Notes: generated by a model from the sequence alone, not told the origin. A stretch of 64,000 bases of DNA from Toxorhynchites rutilus septentrionalis (GCF_029784135.1 NC_073746.1:61106097-61170096); one strand, 5' to 3'. Numbered from the stretch's first letter, positions 1-12,864 are shown. A program made the numbers and translations.

Positions 1-654
1 AAGGTTCTCAATAATTTAATTCGCTGGTTTTCTCTTATGTTGTTTAATGAGGGTCGTAGTAATTCACCAAAAGAGGGACGTTGACAACCCCCCAAAATAG
101 CTGTCATTTTCGCTGCATTAATCTCCAGGATGCTGCCACTCGGGGACACTCACTAAATTTGTGGGTTATTGTTTCCACAGCTACATTACAGTGGAGGAAA
201 TTTGCTCCATCTGCCCTCTGTATAGTATGCATGAGTTTTCGATACTGTGTTTTTTAGTTTACTATAAGGTAGAGACCGCTGCGCTGCCTCGATGATATAT
301 GCTTACATGCGATATTATGCCATATTCGTCGCCAGTTTAGCGCTGGATGTTTACGCTCTACTCTAGGCTGCTAGGTTTGCTCAACGAAAGAACTATAAAT
401 CAGCTCGCTAGAAGAGTTTTGTTGTATATGCAGTGGGAGTAACGATAACTGTTCACGTATTTGCCTCAGACATGGAAAGTCTGCAGATGACGGAACTGTT
501 TGTGCGAAGAACGAATTATTGGAATGTAAACGCTCTCTATCAAATGCCGATTTATCAGTAACACCTTGCATTTAAGAGCTGGAAGCTGTAGTTTTAGTCC
601 GCCGAGTCCGGTTTAGGGGTGTACACCTCGCTGATCTCAGAAAATACACATCAT
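1..654. other. no gene recognised
   Basis: Only short unconvincing ORFs occur here and I recognise no family. It lies beyond the 3' end of CNPPD1 and is probably old intergenic or repeat-derived DNA. Confidence 0.4.
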
Positions 655-960
655 TGTCTTTCCGAAGCGATCTGGCCTAGCGATTGGGGTGGCCAATATT
701 CCGGGGTCAACATTTGATGTTTTGTGCTTGGGTTTCTTGAAATATACCCACTTTTCATCCCCGATCACGATCTGATGCAGGACATTCTTTTCTATCTTTT
801 CAAAGTAAAATTTCTCTCAAGCTTTTCCTGTTTTTTGCTGTATGTCGGTCAAATCATGTGGAATCCATCTTCCAAATTTCAGGTTCTTTCCCATGGTTTT
901 TAAAGATCGGAAAACAGTTGATTGATGAAAATTGTGGCTGCATGAAACTTCTGATGTTTT
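655..960 (-). pseudogene. mariner-like transposase fragment
   Basis: Read on the minus strand, the segment around 735-780 gives HQIVIGDEKWVYFKKPK, which contains the GDEKW motif carrying the first catalytic Asp of mariner transposases. Conserved residues continue on both sides, but no full-length frame survives and no terminal repeats were found. It is a decayed fragment lying downstream of CNPPD1. Superfamily is fairly sure from the motif; subfamily is not assigned. Confidence 0.65.
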
Positions 961-1477
961 GAACCGATTTTTTTAACAGATGTCCAAAAGATTCAAAATG
1001 ACGATCAATATAACTTTTTACGCTTTACATTACATTACACCTGATAATATGGTTAGGGAATTTCGGATCATAGTTTGTTCTACAGTTCTAAATTAATGCT
1101 CAAAAAATAAATATCAATTTATTGCTTCCAAATATAAGGAAAATATTGTATATAATTGTTTTTGATGAAAAAATCAACTGGTACGGTAATATTTTGCGGA
1201 ATATCAAATACTCCAACTAAGTTTCTGCATTTTCAAAATGGAAACACCTGCTTAGAAGGTAAAATTTCATGTTCTATGACATTTATCCAAAATATTGTAA
1301 TAATCATACTTCCGGAATTGCGCCTTTTGATTCGACTTAAAAAAGGGTTAGTAAAAAGATTTCATATTGGAAATTTCACTTAAAGTACACCGTAAAGAGT
1401 GTTGGTAGCGGAATAAAAAATATATATTCATATCGTTGATGAAATGACAGCTCCTTTTCGACCATGATTTTCGATTC

Positions 1478-2497
1478 TCACAAAAATTTCAAAATAGAAC
1501 TAAACATTTCAAAGGTTCGCTTCGTATAACCATGACCCGGCGGTTGTTTAACAATCTTAGCCAATTCGGGTTGCAGTCTTTCTTCGGACGTCAGCATCGG
1601 GTCGAACTCATCAGTGCAGTTGCGATTTTCCGTTCTTTCCTCAGTTAGACTGAGATTATAAATATGCGTTTCAGTCGCGTTTTCATCATCTTCCTTCATA
1701 TTGCCATCGGATGAGGGGTAGATAAATCTTAAAAACTTCCAGTCGATAATAGATCCATAGCTGTCGACAGTTGAAGCAAACCGAACGGTTGGGAATTGTT
1801 TATAGTCAGCCTTGTAGTGATGATGATGTTCAAAATTTGAATTATCATTGAAAAAAGCACGATTGAGAAGTTGAGCACTATCGATCGACAGCTGCAGTGA
1901 GCATTCACAGTCTTCCAGTGGTAGAGATTGTTCTAGTGTGCCTGTTGGTGCATCTGGGAGGCTGCAATTTTGAGCCTGCAAGGACGGGTCGGCAACTTCA
2001 AAAGTTGTCGTTCCGTTGGTCGTTCCAGACATCCCGTTAGATCCCCGCCGGAATAGAAGATTTCCAGGTACGTTAATACTACTAGCTAAGAAGAAGGCAC
2101 CGGCAATGGTCATGACGCTGGCGGTGTAACTCAGCGCAATCACGGTGCTGTAATTGAGGATTTGCTTCGCCAGTGTCATCGTTGGAAGAAAGTTAATCAG
2201 CTCTGTGTAAGTAAGCCAACCGCGTGAGAGACCTTGCCGCTTCGCAAGGATCTTCTCCACCGACTTGAGCTTTTCGAAAAATTCCTGATTCGACACGTAC
2301 ACCTTCCAACCCTGCAATGGAATGAATATTGGTTAGACGGATGGTAACAAGACATTGGAATTGAGAACACTCACTATTGCATCCAGAAATTCAAGCTCCA
2401 GTTCTTTCATGTGATCCACCGTCATGTTTCCAGATTCGGCCCAGGCACTTAAGTATATATCCTCGTCGTAGCCGCAATAGAATTTGGTTGAAACCAT
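1478..2497 (-). CDS. CNPPD1: CNPPD1, exons 3 and 4 (3' part)
   Basis: This is the C-terminal half of a cyclin-box protein of the CNPPD1 (cyclin Pas1/PHO80 domain) family. Exon 3 is 2497-2375, starting after a CAG acceptor and ending at a GTGAGT donor. Exon 4 is 2311-1478, starting after a CAG and ending at the stop. Both junctions are phase 0. The joined text runs through MVSTKFYCGYDED, LEFLDAI|GWKVYVS and a GLSRGWLTYTELINFLP block, typical of the end of the cyclin fold in this family. A hydrophobic stretch at about residues 205-231 could be a membrane segment, followed by an acidic, Asn-rich tail. With exons 1-2 the protein is 429 residues; human CNPPD1 is about 410. A minus-strand AATAAA at 1123-1118 is a plausible poly(A) signal. 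Family call rests on remembered similarity; function as a cyclin partner is inferred. Confidence 0.85.
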
Positions 2498-3171
2498 CTG
2501 AAAATTTGAGCGTTAACGCGAAAATTAGTAAGAGATTTAAAATACAGCGCATATTTATTTATATATGTATTTTAATTTAACATCTTTACAATCGTGACCG
2601 GAATAAATCGCTGCAGTAAACTACTGCAACAGAAACAACCACTTAGAAAAAGTGTGATAGGCTAGAAATATTGTGGCGCGGGAAAAACATCATGTGTACA
2701 AATGCTTCACATTTCTATTATAAATTCGTTCTCTCGTTTTGGTTTAGCGAAATTTATTCTGAGGCCAATGTCATGGGACGGAGTCCCCATTTAGTGAGTA
2801 TAAGTAATCGAGGCGGCCCAAGCCGTCAAGATGATGCGATCCGAGTCCACCGCCGACCCGCCGTCGGAAGCGACGGAAACGATCCTTTAGCAATGTCCAA
2901 CCGAGCTTTAGCGAGCGTTATCCAAAATTCCTTTACAACATGGTCTGTCTGATTCACAATTTTTGTCCAATTAACTCGGCTCGTGACTATCTCTCCCCAA
3001 TTCCGCGGGCACTACGCGCACACCATGTCCTTTCCCACTTGGTTTAATCACCTAGCTCGTAGTGCTCATCGTCTTTTCGTACCAGCCGGGTCCCCGATCG
3101 ACGCCATTTTTACAGAATAGTTGTTTGACATTCTTGCAACATGTCCTTGGCCAGCGTATCCTTCCAGCTTT

Positions 3172-4051
3172 GATCAGGAACCGTGCTCAGCCGTACGGCA
3201 CTTGATGAATATGCTCTCACAAGAGCGTTGGACGGCACTGACATCCATCTTCCGGATCCTCGTGGTCAGCTGCTTGGTGTCCGTGGTCCGCCAATTATTC
3301 TTGTACACCAGGGAACTGAGGGAGTCGAAAAAATCCTCGATCGGACAGCACTGGGGCAAGTTGGTCGGGTTCCGTTCCTTGGGTACGTACGGCCAGATGA
3401 CGTACTTCTCATCAGAATGATGCTCCTCTAAGAACGGAACCAGAATCTTCTTCAGGCACTCCTCCTGGTACACATTCTGGTTGATGGCAAGTCCGCTCGG
3501 CTTGTTGAACCAGGGCTTTGAAATCCCTTTATCGGAGATTGCAATATACAGCATAACTTATGCTTGTATTTGCACTTGTGGACGACTTGTCGCTGGTATA
3601 GCATCGCTCATTGCCGGAATGTGGGACTTTGGCAGCGAAAAATAACTCTCGTCATCCAGCACGAACGACGTCCCACGATAATTCTTCGTCATCCACCGGC
3701 ACGGAAGTTTCACGGTAGTTATCTGCTCGTCCGTGTACTCTGGGGACCTAGTCTTCTTCCGACAGATGGTGTCCTCCTGCAGCAGAGAAATTTTCTGCCG
3801 GCATCACGCGTACTCGTACCATCCTTGTTGTCGAACAGCTTTTTCAGAAATTCCTTCTCCTTTTTCGTCATGTTCATCGTCGGACGGCCACTACCGGTCG
3901 TCCGCTCGACGTTCAGGGATGCCAAGATCTGGTAAATTGTGCTCACCGGCACATTTTCGTCCTGAAAGTGGTCTAATGTAAACTTTCTTCCTTGACACCT
4001 TTCGAAGAACCGTACAACGCGCTCGCGGAGTGCTTGTTGTTTCGATGCCAT
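3172..4051 (-). pseudogene. DD37E-type transposase, broken and internally deleted
   Basis: A start at 4051 (MASKQQALRERVVRFFERCQ) opens a helix-turn-helix domain, followed by a frameshift and then LDDESYFSLPKS with the first catalytic Asp at about 3645-3670, an in-frame stop near 3555, and a C-terminal part ending near 3172. The C-terminal part reads VIWP|YVPKERNPTNLPQCCPIEDFF. Relatives in this window have a block with the second catalytic Asp (DLAS.HY) between WP and the VPKE.NP motif; here it is missing, so roughly 20 residues were deleted together with that Asp. The family is the IS630-Tc1-mariner superfamily. It lies in the CNPPD1 intron and cannot be active. Confidence 0.7.
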
Positions 4052-4169
4052 TTTTGATCGAACTGACAGCGCCCGAACGAAAAGCAACCCGTTTCTAGGG
4101 AACCCAGGGATCAATTCTCTCGACGAGAAAAAACAGGAAGTGGGTTATATCTATGGTATAACCGCAAGG

Positions 4170-5209
4170 GTGACGTAGGACTATCGTTGATTTAGAGATC
4201 ATTTGTATGAAGTTGAATCTGAATTCATTCTGAATGAATGAATATTTGGAGAACTTCGAAAACGAGAGCGTTACGTTGGAGGCACAAGGTTTTATGCATC
4301 CAATATTGGATACGGAAATATCCTACTGATGGGGAAGAATAATCTTCAGAAGCTATCCTGTTGATTGCGATTGATTGAAAAATCACAAAACCTAATGTAT
4401 TTGGTCACAGTGTTACATGGATAGAAAACATTAAAATAAACTCTTTCATATGAATGTAATTTTAAATTCCCAGAGGAACTGGCAGATTATTTTCAGTAAC
4501 GATTAGATATTTCCACATTTTCCTCGATACTGGAAGCCCACGAGTGGTTAATGCTAACTCGATAACCATCTGTTAATAGCACTTGATTGAAACATATTTG
4601 GTCACAGTGTCACATGGATAGAAAACATTCAAATAAACTCTTTCACATGAATGTATTTTTAAATTCCTAGAGGAACTGGCAGATTATTTTCCGGATCTTT
4701 CTCGATCCAAACGGAAACAATTCCGTGCGTGTATGTGTGTGTGTGTAGCGGCTGCTTCGAGATCTTCCCGGGGAACCGTTTGTAGCATCACTCTCCTCCT
4801 GATGGATTCCCTTCTGGCCTAAGGTGCACAAACAGGCTCTTGGTGACACCGTTCATCCGCGCTTTCATGATAAAGAGCTTCACCACAACAGCGACAACAT
4901 GCTCCAATCGCTGTTCAATTAGAACTGAGTGGATTTCCGAGCGGCGCTCGCTTATATACCGATTGGTGATTTCAATAGCCTATTTTGAAAGCAAATTTAA
5001 GACTATTGAAACAAGTTTTTGGATCAGAAAGTAACAAGTATAGAACTCGTAGACATTTTATCTTTCGAATGAAGTGTTTATCATACCATTTCGTTCAGTT
5101 GTATAGGAGCTATTAACACTCAAAATCTCGGTCTCCGGCGTAACGCTTTCGTTTTCGAAACTTTGATTTTACACCCCGGTATAGAAATGAAAGACGTAGT
5201 CCTACGTCA
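4170..5209. mobile_element. 1 kb MITE with TGACGTAGGACTA termini
   Basis: The left end (4171) starts TGACGTAGGACTA and the right end (5209) is its reverse complement. A second inverted pair lies just inside: 4252-4280 (CGAAAACGAGAGCGTTACG) against 5130-5160. Internally, a block of about 93 bp at 4400-4492 recurs at 4601-4693. A TATA box (GGTATATAAGCG, minus strand, about 4950-4962) with a TCAGTT initiator about 30 bp downstream suggests a pol II promoter. No transposase is present. The same termini bound the element at 53467-55070. Confidence 0.65.
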
Positions 5210-5223
5210 AAAAATTATGCTCT

Positions 5224-5454
5224 TTAATTTTTATACAGAAAGGTATTGAAACCATTTTCATTTTTTATTGAACATCCATTACTACTTAGTCGGGTTCTAT
5301 CGTTTTCGGAAGCCACCGTGTATTTGGTTTTAGACCCTTTGATTCTCAGTCCAACTCTCTCTGCTTCGAGCTTAAGTGTTTTTTTAAATTCTTTATTAGA
5401 GAGGATTTCAGCCTCCTGGGCTGGTTTATCTCTGTAGCGGCAATAAAAAATCAC
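5224..5454 (-). pseudogene. reverse transcriptase fragment (RTE-like LINE)
   Basis: The minus strand encodes LEAERVGLRIKGSKTKYTVA, matching the segment after the catalytic YADD box in RTE-type LINE reverse transcriptases (A.RVGL.IN..KTKY). No catalytic box remains. The endonuclease part of an RTE-like LINE lies upstream on the same strand at 7565-6785, so both may be pieces of one element split by the block at 5465-6784. Confidence 0.5.
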
Positions 5455-5464
5455 TTTTTTTTCA

Positions 5465-6784
5465 TCAAATGATTTAATATTTTATATAAAGTATTGTTAC
5501 AATCAATTGGAACTTTTTCCCGGAGTATCAATGCTGTCTATTTCGGTTATAATTGTTCTTCAAAATACGGTAGTCCTTCTTGGATGTCCGCCTTCCATGG
5601 CCCCATGACCAGTGAAGGGACTCCCGCGCTGTCCGGGGACTGCAGGGGTTCTTGTTCCCATTGTTGCGAAGAGGAAAGATCTGTGATCTGGAAGGGGTTC
5701 TGTTCGTTCGCATCGCTGTCGGCATCTGAATGGAAGTCCAGCCTGCAGTCTTGAGGAGTCGAGTTCTCATGTTCTTCCGCAATGGATTCCAGAGTTGTGG
5801 ACGATGCAGGGATGATCTGAATGTTTGTTTTAGGTGCAGGCGTGGTAGGATTTGTAGGGTTTTTAGTGATAATGGTATCTTTTTGTGCTATTGCTTCCCA
5901 TCAGTTCATTGATTCGTTGATCTGAGATGGCCTCTGTGGTCACCACATGGCCTGGTTCTCCTCCCTCCCGAACAGCACTTACATATGTTACCAGTCGGCC
6001 ATTGTCTGCATCGAAGATGGAGCATGCGGTGTGATAGTCTACGTTGCTGTCCACCTTGATCCTCTGGATTGTGTTCTCTTTACAATATTCCGGACAAGAG
6101 CAGGAAGCAAGAGTGTGTGCTACTGATCCGCAATTTCTATAAAGAACGAGCTGCTGACATCTACTGACATCTACTGCCATCCGCTGGAAGTTCGTAGACA
6201 TTTTCTTTTTATATGCCCGAATGTCCAGCTCAGTGAACACTGAACAGTGAACGATTTAGTTCCTCACTTTCTTTTTTTGTTTCGTCGTTATGTAATTGTT
6301 CACGATACAAACTATCTTCGACAAAAATTCGTACGGAACACAACACTTGGGTGCAAAAAACGAAAGTTCAAACAAAACAAATATTAGCGATCAGCAGTTC
6401 GGACTGTCCAAAATTGTATGTCCGGCTCTGTGATCTTGTTTACCGCACCGGCGCACAATTGTTCAATTCACACAAAACGAAAACAACACACAGTTGTGAG
6501 ATTAACACAACAAAACGTCCAATCCAGAGCACAACAACGAACCACGCGCGGCTGTGCTTTACACAAATCGCCACAGCAATCGTATCAACAGAACAAATTG
6601 AACGAAACAAACAATCACTGGCTGCATACAGTAAGAGTGAAAACACAACCGATCGTTATCGCTGTTGTTGTTTCACGAGTCTGGTGTAATGTTCAGTTAC
6701 TGTCTCAAATGTTCTGCCGAAAATGTCTACGCCATCAGCGAAGCAGATGTATTGACTGGATCTATTGAAAATCGTGGTTCGACG
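5465..6784 (-). other. unassigned insert with a 125-codon ORF
   Basis: This block separates two RTE LINE pieces. Its best minus-strand ORF is 6240-5863, containing MSTNFQRMAVDVSRCQQLV and a Cys-rich stretch (C..C..SCSCPEYC). Further downstream, frames at 5782-5528 are open but disrupted. I do not recognise the family. It could be the 5' part of another non-LTR element. No terminal repeats were identified. Confidence 0.3.
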
Positions 6785-7565
6785 TTATACGTGAAGGGTT
6801 TAATTTGGTCCCATTCGGCAGCTTCAAGCGATTGCGCATAGTTTTCGGCGACATCTTTTTGTATCAGTCGCGCAAGATTTTACGAGCGCGGGCCTCGGTC
6901 CCGAATGTTGTTCAAAACGGAGAGTTTTGGGCGCATCTTAACCATCACTAGGAAGTGGTCCGAATCGACGTGAGCGCCTCGATAGGTTCTGACGTCAGTT
7001 ATGTCCGAGAAATGCCGACCGTCTATCAGAACATGGTCGATTCTGTTTGATTTGGTGACTTCCAGATGTATTGGTGGAGTAATTTGTGTTGAAATAAGGT
7101 ACTGCGTACGGCCATATTCTTAGAGGTGGCGAAATCGTTTTCATTGGTTAACTGGTGTGCGCTGCACATACCAATTACAGGTTTGAACTCCTCCCCTTTA
7201 CCGATCTGGGCATTGAAATCTCCGATGATGCACTTAGAATTCGTCTTTGTCATCTTCGGAACTTGCAACGTGAGGACTGTGCAGGTTAATGATGCTGATG
7301 TTGAAGAATCAACCCTTAATCCTCAATCTGCACATGTTTGGGTTGATTGGCCACCACCAATCACATGCTTCTGAATATTGCCCATCATCATGAAAGCTGT
7401 ACCTAGACCCTCTTCAACACTTCTTGCGGCGCCAAAATGTCAAACTAGCGGTTGCTCAATAGTTCGGAAAGCATACGAGTGCTTCCGATGAAATTGAGAG
7501 ATCGACAATTCCACGTCCCGAGTTTGAATTTTTAGTCTGTTTTCGTCGCCTGGATCTGTGTCGGT
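6785..7565 (-). pseudogene. LINE endonuclease domain fragment (RTE-like)
   Basis: Minus-strand frames contain the APE-type endonuclease signatures of non-LTR retrotransposons: CIIGDFNAQIGKGEEF at about 7225-7180, [19 protein letters not shown] at about 7040-6985, and a DSDHFLV box at about 6975-6945. The frame is interrupted several times. The order (endonuclease upstream, reverse transcriptase fragment at 5454-5224) fits one minus-strand LINE. The clade is inferred from motif wording, not from a tree. Confidence 0.65.
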
Positions 7566-7612
7566 CAGTCCGGTTCAAATCTTCTTGCGTATCGTTCGTT
7601 GCTTATACTTAT

Positions 7613-8719
7613 GACAGACATACAACTGTACTAGCGTTGTACTTCGAAAATTGTATGTCTGTCACCATGTACAGCGCTAGAACCATGCAAGCAACTCGGT
7701 ACAATCGCTGTACCTGTACCGACCTATTTTACCGCTGTACATGGCTACAGTTTTACTGTGCGCAGCGCCATAGTCGGTTTGTGGTGGGTAGCATGAACAA
7801 ATTGTATCAAAACCAGCTGTATGACACCCGCCATGTTTTTGGTGCCAACATCTCAAACGTCAAAAGTATTTATTTTCTTTAAAACAGCGATCCGCGTTGG
7901 CGGCATTGTGCTTCGTTTACTAGTTTAGGGGAACGTCAACGAATAGCTGATTTTCAGTCGGATTGAACGTTTTCAAAATTAAAATTATGAATGAAAATTA
8001 GCTTTTCCATATCAAATTAGTATTCTATTTGAATTAAAAACATTTTTGTTTGCAGTTGGTGAAAAAGTCTCATACGAAAATTGTTTATGAAGACAATTTT
8101 ATATTATAATGAAAAAATTCAGCAACAATTTTGGAATTGTATAGCCATATGGTTGAATGAAAGTCAGAAATACGTGTTTCAAGCAATTAAATAACGTGAT
8201 GTGAAAATTTTCATTCAAATTTTAAAATTTAAAAACCGGCTTCGTGTCTTCTAATCTGATAGAGATTACACTAACGAGTTTGGGATACAAATTATGGCCC
8301 TAATTTGAAGTCGCCACCAGACGTCGACACCATCGCGAATTACCAATTTACCACAATCTGATATATCGTGATGTCGATGATGAACCTTTACAGCAGAGTG
8401 ATAGTGCGATATGCGATGACGGTAGGTAGAGTGAGATAGCGATAATCGTGCCACACACCTGATGAAAACACTTGGCAAACATTCTCTTCATTTACTTTCT
8501 CTTGAGGTAATAACTCAGAGTGGAAATTTGCTTGTTGTGCTTGATAGTTTAGACGCTGAATAAAAACCTTTTTCATTGAAATATGTGGTGAAAATTGGAA
8601 AAATTCTAATTGTCAGTTTGACATACGGTACAATGTACAACCAAAGTATGTCTGTCATGGTACTATAGTACCTGTACAACGCTGTACTCTTACAACGCAA
8701 GTACAGCTGTATGTCTGTC
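7613..8719. mobile_element. MITE with GACAGACATAC termini
   Basis: The left end begins GACAGACATACAACTGTACT and the right end is the inverse with two or three mismatches over about 27 bp. Extra copies of the GACAGACATAC motif sit in inverted orientation just inside each end (7652-7662, 8647-8657). A 648 bp hAT MITE is nested inside, so the original element was about 450 bp. No clear target duplication was found. Confidence 0.6.
7814..8461. mobile_element. hAT-type MITE, copy 1
   Basis: The ends are CAGCTGTATGACAC on the left and the inverse of CAGGTGTGTGGCAC on the right, an imperfect inverted repeat of about 14 bp. It is flanked by ATCAAAAC (7806-7813) and ATGAAAAC (8462-8469), an 8 bp duplication with one mismatch, as expected for hAT insertion. 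The interior is nearly collinear with 21202-21859. It has no coding capacity and is nested in the MITE at 7613-8719. Confidence 0.8.
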
Positions 8720-8726
8720 CCTGGTA

Positions 8727-9215
8727 TTAGTGTTTTTGTGGTGCGGTTTGCACGGCCTGCGACCAACCCCACTATCTTGCAGGAGGACCATCGTAATACT
8801 GCTGTTTTACGTCCCGAATACCACTAAGACTGGGCAAAGAAGCTTATAGCGGCGACAAATCGCTTAGAGGAGCGACACCAAACATGCGGCCCACGCGCTC
8901 TTCGAGTTGACCCATCTGGTGTGTATAATGTTTGGAACTAAATAATTCCATTCTTGAATTTTTATAATGTTTGTTTCTCGCCGGTTATAATTTCGTTGTA
9001 CATTTATTTTTGTTTTGCGGCCCGCCACACCATGCCTAACATGTGTTTGTGGACCTTCTGGAAAAAAAAAGTTGAACACTACTGCCCAGAAACATTTCTC
9101 CTGAACCAAAGCAAACCAATAAACGTTCTTTGACGATAGAATTCCAGACCTGAAGTGGTACCCAGACCCCCCATCTTGGCAAGCGCAACGCTTACTAGGC
9201 CATGAGAGTCCGGCG
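8727..9215 (-). mobile_element. tRNA-derived SINE (Feilai-like), interrupted
   Basis: The blocks at 8735-8875 and about 9120-9200 match, in order, the SINE copy at 37644-38076. The tRNA-like head is at the high-coordinate end. Between them, about 8877-9115 holds unrelated sequence with GCGGCCC-rich ends and AAAGTTGAACACT, reminiscent of hAT element ends. It looks like a SINE with a later insertion or replacement. It lies in the CNPPD1 intron. Confidence 0.55.
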
Positions 9216-9693
9216 AATATAGATTGCGTGAATTAGGTCAAAACATTCGTAATTTTGTGATAACATAGCTACTTCGCCAATAATACGGCGGTCTACGATA
9301 TGAAACAATTTTAATCGACCGTATTAAACGTATTCTGAATTTAGAAAGCGTAACAAGTTTAATTCGCTAAAAAAATACGCTGCCGGAGAAAGCAGCGACA
9401 ACGCTGTTCGACTTTCACAGGCGCCACTCAGCCGTGGAGACGAGAAGTACATCAACACGGATGGCAAACGAGCTTGCTCTCTGGATGTTATTCACCTCTC
9501 GGTGCTTTTAGAATCGAGTGCTTTAAAAATATATCGCACTATCAACTTGGGTACTAAGTACATCAAACAGAACGTACAAATTCCGTTGTATCAAACACAA
9601 TCATTCCATACTAATGCTTGTTGATCATTCACACTTTACGTTCGCTAGTAATGCAATCAATACGAAAAAAGGACACACTAAAACTATACCAAC

Positions 9694-10165
9694 CATAGAC
9701 ACTATAAATAGTTCCGACGGTGTAATTCTTCTCGCGTACGCCGGGTCAATGGTATTCAGCCGATCCAAATAGATCATTGCCAGTATGAGGGAACATGGCG
9801 TTACCGTGAGATTACCAACTGTGACAAAATTGAGCCGACTCAGCGAATGCCCCCGGTGCGACTCGGAAAAGGTATCCGCTGCATAATCCGCCAGGGGCCG
9901 GCTTATTTTGGTGCACTTCACTGTCGATGATCCATAGTATAGCGTTTTCTTGATGCGATTCAAGAATTCCTCGTGATCCAGCATCTGCGAAAGTGAAAGG
10001 AAAAACAATCGTTATCAGTTTGATAAATTTGCCGAAACGCAATACATGCATGCACACAAGTGGTCCATATGTTGATTACTGTCCTATAATTCCATTTATA
10101 GGTAGCGGGCACACCATACTGACCTTATTGTCCGTAAGATTCATGCATTGCTCGTGTTCGATCAT
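9694..10165 (-). CDS. CNPPD1: CNPPD1, exons 1 and 2 (5' part)
   Basis: Exon 1 (10165-10124) starts at ATG and encodes MIEHEQCMNLTDNK, ending at a GTCAGT donor. Exon 2 (9984-9694) starts after a CAG acceptor and encodes MLDHEEFLNRIKKTLYYG, then ISRPLADYAADTFSE, SPL-like TVTPCSLILAMIYLDRL and RRITPSELFIVSM, ending at GTTGGT. These are the N-terminal helices of the cyclin box, as in CNPPD1. All junctions are phase 0. Exon 2 also begins with ATG, so a start at 9984 is an alternative; the open 14-codon exon 1 with a good donor favours 10165. The 5' UTR and promoter were not resolved. Confidence 0.82.
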
Positions 10166-11418
<1,253 letters not shown>

Positions 11419-11496
11419 CACCCAGCAAAAAATGAATCGAATGAATAGCCATAATTGGAGGCGATATACATACATCCAAGACATTTGGATGATATA

Positions 11497-12770
11497 TTGG
11501 GTTGAGGAAAAAGAAATGTCGTATATTGTCAATATATGGCAATACTTAAACATATCTTGTGTTGCGCTTATCGCATCGGGTCATACTATACGGCTATTTA
11601 AAGACGACAATCTGTGCTACAAGTGTCGTTTTGACAGTGTTGTGATTGTCCTTTTCAGTCTCAAGTTATAGCGCGTCAAAGATGGAGTCCACCAAGCAAG
11701 AAATTCGTCATATTTTACGTTTTTCTTACCTGCGAGGTAAAACTGCATCGAAGGCGGCCGAAAAAATTCGTGTAGTTTATGGACCCGATACTGTAACGAT
11801 TCGCACAGCACAGCTTTGGTTTGATCGATTTCGTTCTGGTGTAGTGGCTGTCGAAGATACACCCCGTACTGGTAGGCCAATCGTCGTGGAAACCGATAAA
11901 ATCGTTGAAATCATCCAAGTAGACCGGCATGTGAGCACTCGCTCGATTGGCCAGGAACTGGGTATAGATCATAAAATCGTTTGGAGCCATTTGCAGAAGA
12001 TTCGATTCCGAAAAAGCTGGATGTATGGGTGCCATACGAGTTGACGCAAAAAAATCTTTTAGACCGAATCAACGCCTACGATGCACTGCTGAAACGGAAC
12101 GAACTCGACCCATTTTTGAAGAAGATGGTTACTGGTGATGAAAAGTGGATCACGTACGACTACCTAAAGCGAAAAAAGTCCTGGTCGAAGCGCGGTGAGC
12201 CGCCTCAACCCACGCCAAGCCCGGATTGACGAAGGTTTTGCTGTGTGTTTAGTGGGATTGGAAGGGAATCATCCAATATGAGCTGCTCAATTATGGCCAG
12301 ACCCTCAACTCGGATCTCTACTGTGAGCAGCTTGACCGTTTGAAGCAGGCGATTGACCAGAAGCGGCTAGAAATGATCAATAGGAATGGTATTGTTTTTC
12401 ACCAGGACAACGCACGGCCTCACACATCTTTGCTGACCCGCCAGAAGCAACGGGAGTTCGGATGGGATGTCCTATTGCACCCACCATATAGTCCGGGCCT
12501 GGCTCCAAGTGATTATCATCTCTTCCGGTCCATGCAAAACGCTCTTGGTGATAATAAGTTGGCCTCAAAAGAGGCTTGCGAAAACTGGCTGTCTAAGTTT
12601 TTTGCAAATAAGGAGGGGGGTTTTATAAGGGGGGATAATGAAGTTGCCTTCTAAATGGCAACAAGTTTGCGAACAAAACGGCGCATATTTGACTTAAATT
12701 GGATAATTTTAAGTATGTTAAAGCGTCAAATTTCGATCAGAAATACGATATTTATTTTTCCCCAACCCTA
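11497..12770 (+). pseudogene. mariner (DD34D) element with broken transposase, copy 1
   Basis: The terminal repeats are TTGGGTTGAGGAAAAAGAAA and a diverged inverse at 12730-12770, flanked by TA. The transposase starts at 11682 (MESTKQEIRHILRF), has the helix-turn-helix region and RTAQLWFDRFRSG, is frameshifted near 12000, continues with VTGDEKWITYD at 12130-12165, hits a stop at 12228, and resumes at 12340. HQDNARPHT and PSDYHLF are separated by 34 residues between the Asps, i.e. DD34D. A near relative is at 52104-53355 on the other strand. It cannot encode an intact protein. Confidence 0.85.
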
Positions 12771-12864
12771 TATGATGCATATAACTGGAATATACGCGCA
12801 AAAGTGGAGGCGATATACGTGTATGCCTTATTTTATACGCATATCTTCTTCTTAAATGACGTTA

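Larger units (their letters stand above)
2498..9693 (-). other. 7.2 kb CNPPD1 intron filled with mobile elements
   Basis: This interval separates exon 2 (donor GTTGGT, 9693-9688) from exon 3 (acceptor CAG, 2500-2498). It contains DD37E and RTE LINE remnants, two or more MITEs, a hAT MITE and a SINE, listed separately. In 2520-3150 and 9216-9690 I see no recognisable gene or element. The intron lies between two well-matched coding exons, so the elements must be spliced out. Confidence 0.75.

Noticed and set aside
5863..6240. Cys-rich ORF as a host zinc-finger gene
   Set aside because: It lies inside LINE debris in the CNPPD1 intron, with broken frames on both sides; more likely part of a mobile element.
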